DNA of 6,485 nucleotides. Source: JADLEX01 sp964586775. GTDB taxonomy: Bacteria; Lernaellota; Lernaellaia; JACKCT01. Of the stretch, positions 4,405-6,485 are shown in pieces (the stretch's first letter is position 1; every line of letters starts with the position of its first letter). Under the pieces are notes generated by a model. It saw nothing but the letters and a program-made list of their open reading frames with translations, did no database searches and was not told the DNA's origin. The translations under genes were made by a program, and so were the position numbers. The stretch covers positions 1 through 6,485 of the forward strand of contig CAZPJD010000222.1 of the NCBI GenBank assembly GCA_964586775.1, given 5' to 3'.

Positions 4405-6399
4405 ATGGCGTCTCCGCACTGCGACAGTCGGACCGCGGTGTGGATGCTGCGCACGCTGATGGTCTTGACTCTCGGCGTTTTTCTCGCGGCCGGCTGCGGC
4501 GTCGATGAACGCGGCACAGTTCCCCACGGCTCGCAAACCGTTCTCCCCGAAGATCCGCAGAAACTGGCCGACCATGCCCAACAGCTCATGGATCAGGGCC
4601 GCGCCAATCTGGACATCAAGACCTATGTAGCCGCCGAGCCCTATCTCCAACGCCTGATCGATCTGGAGCCCGCCAACAAGATGCGGGTGATCGATTTGGC
4701 GCGTTTCCTTGAGGGACAGCACAATTTCCATCCTCCGGGGCAGTCGCGGCTGAAAGGGAATCGCGAGGCGATCAAGCTGCTGGATAAAGCCCTCAAAAAT
4801 TTTCCCGACGACGCGGACATTCATGCCGAGCTCGCGCGCAATCTCGCCCAAGGAGGCATCGACCGCTGCGAGGAGGCGATCCCCCACTATCGTCGCGCCA
4901 TCGAGCAGCATCCCACGGACGGGTCCCTTCACTCCGACATTGCCGTTTGTGCATACGGAAAGCAGGACTACGAAACCGCCGTCAAGGAGTTCGAGATCGC
5001 GCTCACCATGCTCGATCCCGTAAGCGACGCCTTGGCGCTGTTTCGTGCTCGCGAGTTTCTGGGAAAGACCTATCAGGCGATGGGACGTTGGAAAGAGGCC
5101 GAACGGGAACTGAAGGCATCGACCAACGATTATGAGAAGTGGGTGGCCATCAACGGCAATCCCAACTACTGGGGCTGCCCGTTCCAGTCTCTCGGCGCGC
5201 TCTACACCAAGACCGACCATCGGCGCGCGGCGGACGACGCATACATCAAGTCCGCGGACTACCAGCCGCTCAAATGGCAGACGCAGATCAACGCCGCCAT
5301 TCGCGCCTATCAATATGGCGACTACGATCGCGCCCGCCATCTGACCGAGCGGGCGCTCGCTGCGAATCCCGACCTTCCCGACGTCCGGGTGTTGCGCGGG
5401 TTCATCGCGCTTGCTCTACGCGACACGGCCGAGGCCGAGCGTGTTTTCACGTGGCAGAACGATTCGGTCTGGCCGCCATATAGTCGTCGTTTCGACGCCA
5501 CATACGGTGCCCGGGTAGGACTCGCGCATTTGGCCGTCGCCGAGCACCGCGAGGACGATGCCCTCGAACTGGCGGCGAAGTTGGTTTCCGGACCCTACAC
5601 CTGGCAGACGCGGTCGTGGACGTGGTTCGAACACAAGGCGCTCTCGCACATCGAAACATACGACCCATTCGAGGCCAACGAACTGAATCGATTTTTCTAT
5701 CATATGGCATGCTTCGCCGGGGCGTGGGCGAGCAGCAACAAACGCGACCACGAGAACGCGCTGCCGTATTACGAGCGAATCCTATCGCGGGATCGCCGGC
5801 ATCTTCTCGCACTGCTCGGCAAGGCGAATGCGCTCAACGGACTCAAACGCCCGGACGAAGCCGAGCGCGTTTACGGGCAGGTGCTGCGCGTCGATCCGGG
5901 CAATGCGTTCGCGCTGGCGGAACTGGGCGTCATTCACTACACGCGCGGCGACAACGCAAAGGCCGAGAAGCTGTTCAACGAGGCGCTCGCGAACGGGGGC
6001 GAGACCTATTCCTGTCCTTACGAGGGGCTCGGCCTCGTTTTCCTGCGGGCGGGAAAGGTCGCTCAGGCGGAAGACTTCCTGGAAAAGGCGATCGAGATCA
6101 GCCCCGATCACGAGCACAAGAAGTTCAATGCCCTCGCCAAGATCCGAATCAAGGAAGGTAAAATCACAGAGGCCGCCGACCTCCTTCGCCAGTCGATCAA
6201 GATTTTCCCCTATGGCGATGAAGCCCCGCGGCTGCTCAAATCCATCGAGACTTCGCCGGCATCCCGCGTCGGCATCGACATCGCCGCCGCGTCGAAGAGC
6301 GCAATTCACGAAGCACCACCGCTCCCGACGCCACGGGTTCCGGCTCGGGCCTACGTCCCAGAACCGGGTTTTCACGACGCGCGTCGGGATTCCCAGTAG
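4405..6399 (+). CDS. TPR-repeat lipoprotein
   Basis: A 664-residue protein. A hydrophobic stretch (MLRTLMVLTLGVFLAAGC) ends in a lipobox with C31 as the lipidated residue; Gly at the next position fits outer-membrane sorting. The rest is mainly tetratricopeptide helices, clearest at about 122-210 (EAIKLLDKALKNFPDD onward) and 452-605 (four consecutive repeats such as YYERILSRDRRHLLAL and AERVYGQVLRVDPGNA). Between them lies a less regular, Trp-containing stretch. TPRs bind partner proteins, so an envelope scaffold or assembly role is likely; no catalytic motif is seen. Start choice: GGGGAG (4396-4401) abuts ATG 4402 and is 3 nt from ATG 4405; ATG 4351 would sit on the operator with almost no leader; ATG 4444 has no clear ribosome site. 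The last 55-60 residues are Pro/Ala-rich with weaker codon bias and run into a convergent transposase gene, so the tail may be altered by insertion. Confidence 0.85.
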   Translation: MASPHCDSRTAVWMLRTLMVLTLGVFLAAGCGVDERGTVPHGSQTVLPEDPQKLADHAQQLMDQGRANLDIKTYVAAEPYLQRLIDLEPANKMRVIDLARFLEGQHNFHPPGQSRLKGNREAIKLLDKALKNFPDDADIHAELARNLAQGGIDRCEEAIPHYRRAIEQHPTDGSLHSDIAVCAYGKQDYETAVKEFEIALTMLDPVSDALALFRAREFLGKTYQAMGRWKEAERELKASTNDYEKWVAINGNPNYWGCPFQSLGALYTKTDHRRAADDAYIKSADYQPLKWQTQINAAIRAYQYGDYDRARHLTERALAANPDLPDVRVLRGFIALALRDTAEAERVFTWQNDSVWPPYSRRFDATYGARVGLAHLAVAEHREDDALELAAKLVSGPYTWQTRSWTWFEHKALSHIETYDPFEANELNRFFYHMACFAGAWASSNKRDHENALPYYERILSRDRRHLLALLGKANALNGLKRPDEAERVYGQVLRVDPGNAFALAELGVIHYTRGDNAKAEKLFNEALANGGETYSCPYEGLGLVFLRAGKVAQAEDFLEKAIEISPDHEHKKFNALAKIRIKEGKITEAADLLRQSIKIFPYGDEAPRLLKSIETSPASRVGIDIAAASKSAIHEAPPLPTPRVPARAYVPEPGFHDARRDSQ

Positions 6400-6485
6400 T
6401 CTTCGAGTCGTCCGGAGAGCATGGCGCAACGCAGGGCGATGATGTCGTTGGCACCGCGAACGGACCATTCCATTCCGGATTGCTT
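6372..6485 (-). CDS. Partial transposase, ISKra4-like (C-terminal end; runs off right edge)
   Basis: The minus strand is open from the right edge to a TGA at 6374-6372, giving the last 37 residues of a protein. They contain SGMEWSVRGANDIIALRC and then SGRLEDYW. From memory, ISKra4-family transposases (and the related UPF0236 group) end with this kind of block: GM-x-W-(S/T)-x-x-GA-x-x-(I/L)-LR ... (S/N)G-x-(W/L)-(D/E)-x-(Y/F)W. The reading frame is clean and ends in a short basic tail. The start and catalytic residues lie outside the window. The gene overlaps the 3' end of the TPR gene by 28 nt on the opposite strand, so one IS end should lie just left of 6372, probably within the TPR reading frame. 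The family call needs the missing part to confirm. Confidence 0.65.
   Translation of the reverse strand, partial: KQSGMEWSVRGANDIIALRCAMLSGRLEDYWESRRAS

Noticed and set aside
4466..4473. Third TGACTCTC half-site inside the TPR signal-peptide codons
   Set aside because: It matches one half of the operator but the other half is absent (GGCG follows), so it is probably chance.
6375..6386. 12-bp palindrome CGACGCGCGTCG at the end of the TPR gene
   Set aside because: It is made of common GC-rich codons on both strands, has no T-run, and is likely to arise by chance in DNA of this composition.

Overview
The window looks like a stretch of chromosome from a high-GC bacterium of the deltaproteobacterial/myxobacterial kind, probably an environmental or metagenome-derived lineage. 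The grounds are high GC with strong G/C bias at third codon positions, a receiver plus DUF4388 (PATAN) regulator, and a lipoprotein whose lipidated Cys is followed by a poly-aspartate linker. This placement is an inference from style, not from a marker gene.

Layout, left to right. Positions 1-216 (minus) hold the 5' part of a gene running off the left edge, whose residues resemble the N-terminus of IS701-type transposases; three inverted repeats lie within or next to its 5' end (146-237). A sigma-70-like promoter (376-404) precedes a small zinc-ribbon gene (432-647, plus) and a receiver-DUF4388 regulator (749-1999, plus). Coding signal appears to pass from one frame to the other between these two genes, so they may be one frameshifted gene. 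Pointing the other way is a two-gene minus-strand unit: a DUF362 protein (2464-3744) followed by a small Cys-rich lipoprotein (2005-2421). The unit has a clear promoter (TATAAT) and a hairpin plus T7 terminator-like structure inside its short leader. The lipoprotein and regulator genes converge with only 5 nt between their stops.

A spacer of about 600 bp separates the DUF362 gene from a divergent TPR lipoprotein gene (4405-6399, plus). The spacer contains a TTGACA-N17-GATACT promoter and two identical-format palindromes, TGACT-N3-AGTCA, exactly 231 bp apart. One of them sits directly on the predicted transcription start. The TPR gene's 3' end overlaps, tail to tail, the 3' end of a transposase gene of ISKra4-like type that runs off the right edge (6372-6485, minus).

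How the parts work together: two segments of host genes (regulator; envelope/DUF362 and TPR lipoproteins) lie between fragments of two different insertion sequences, so this is probably an accessory, rearranged locus. No complete, recognisable pathway is present. The most interesting features are regulatory: the paired operators before the TPR gene and the attenuator-like leader of the DUF362 unit.
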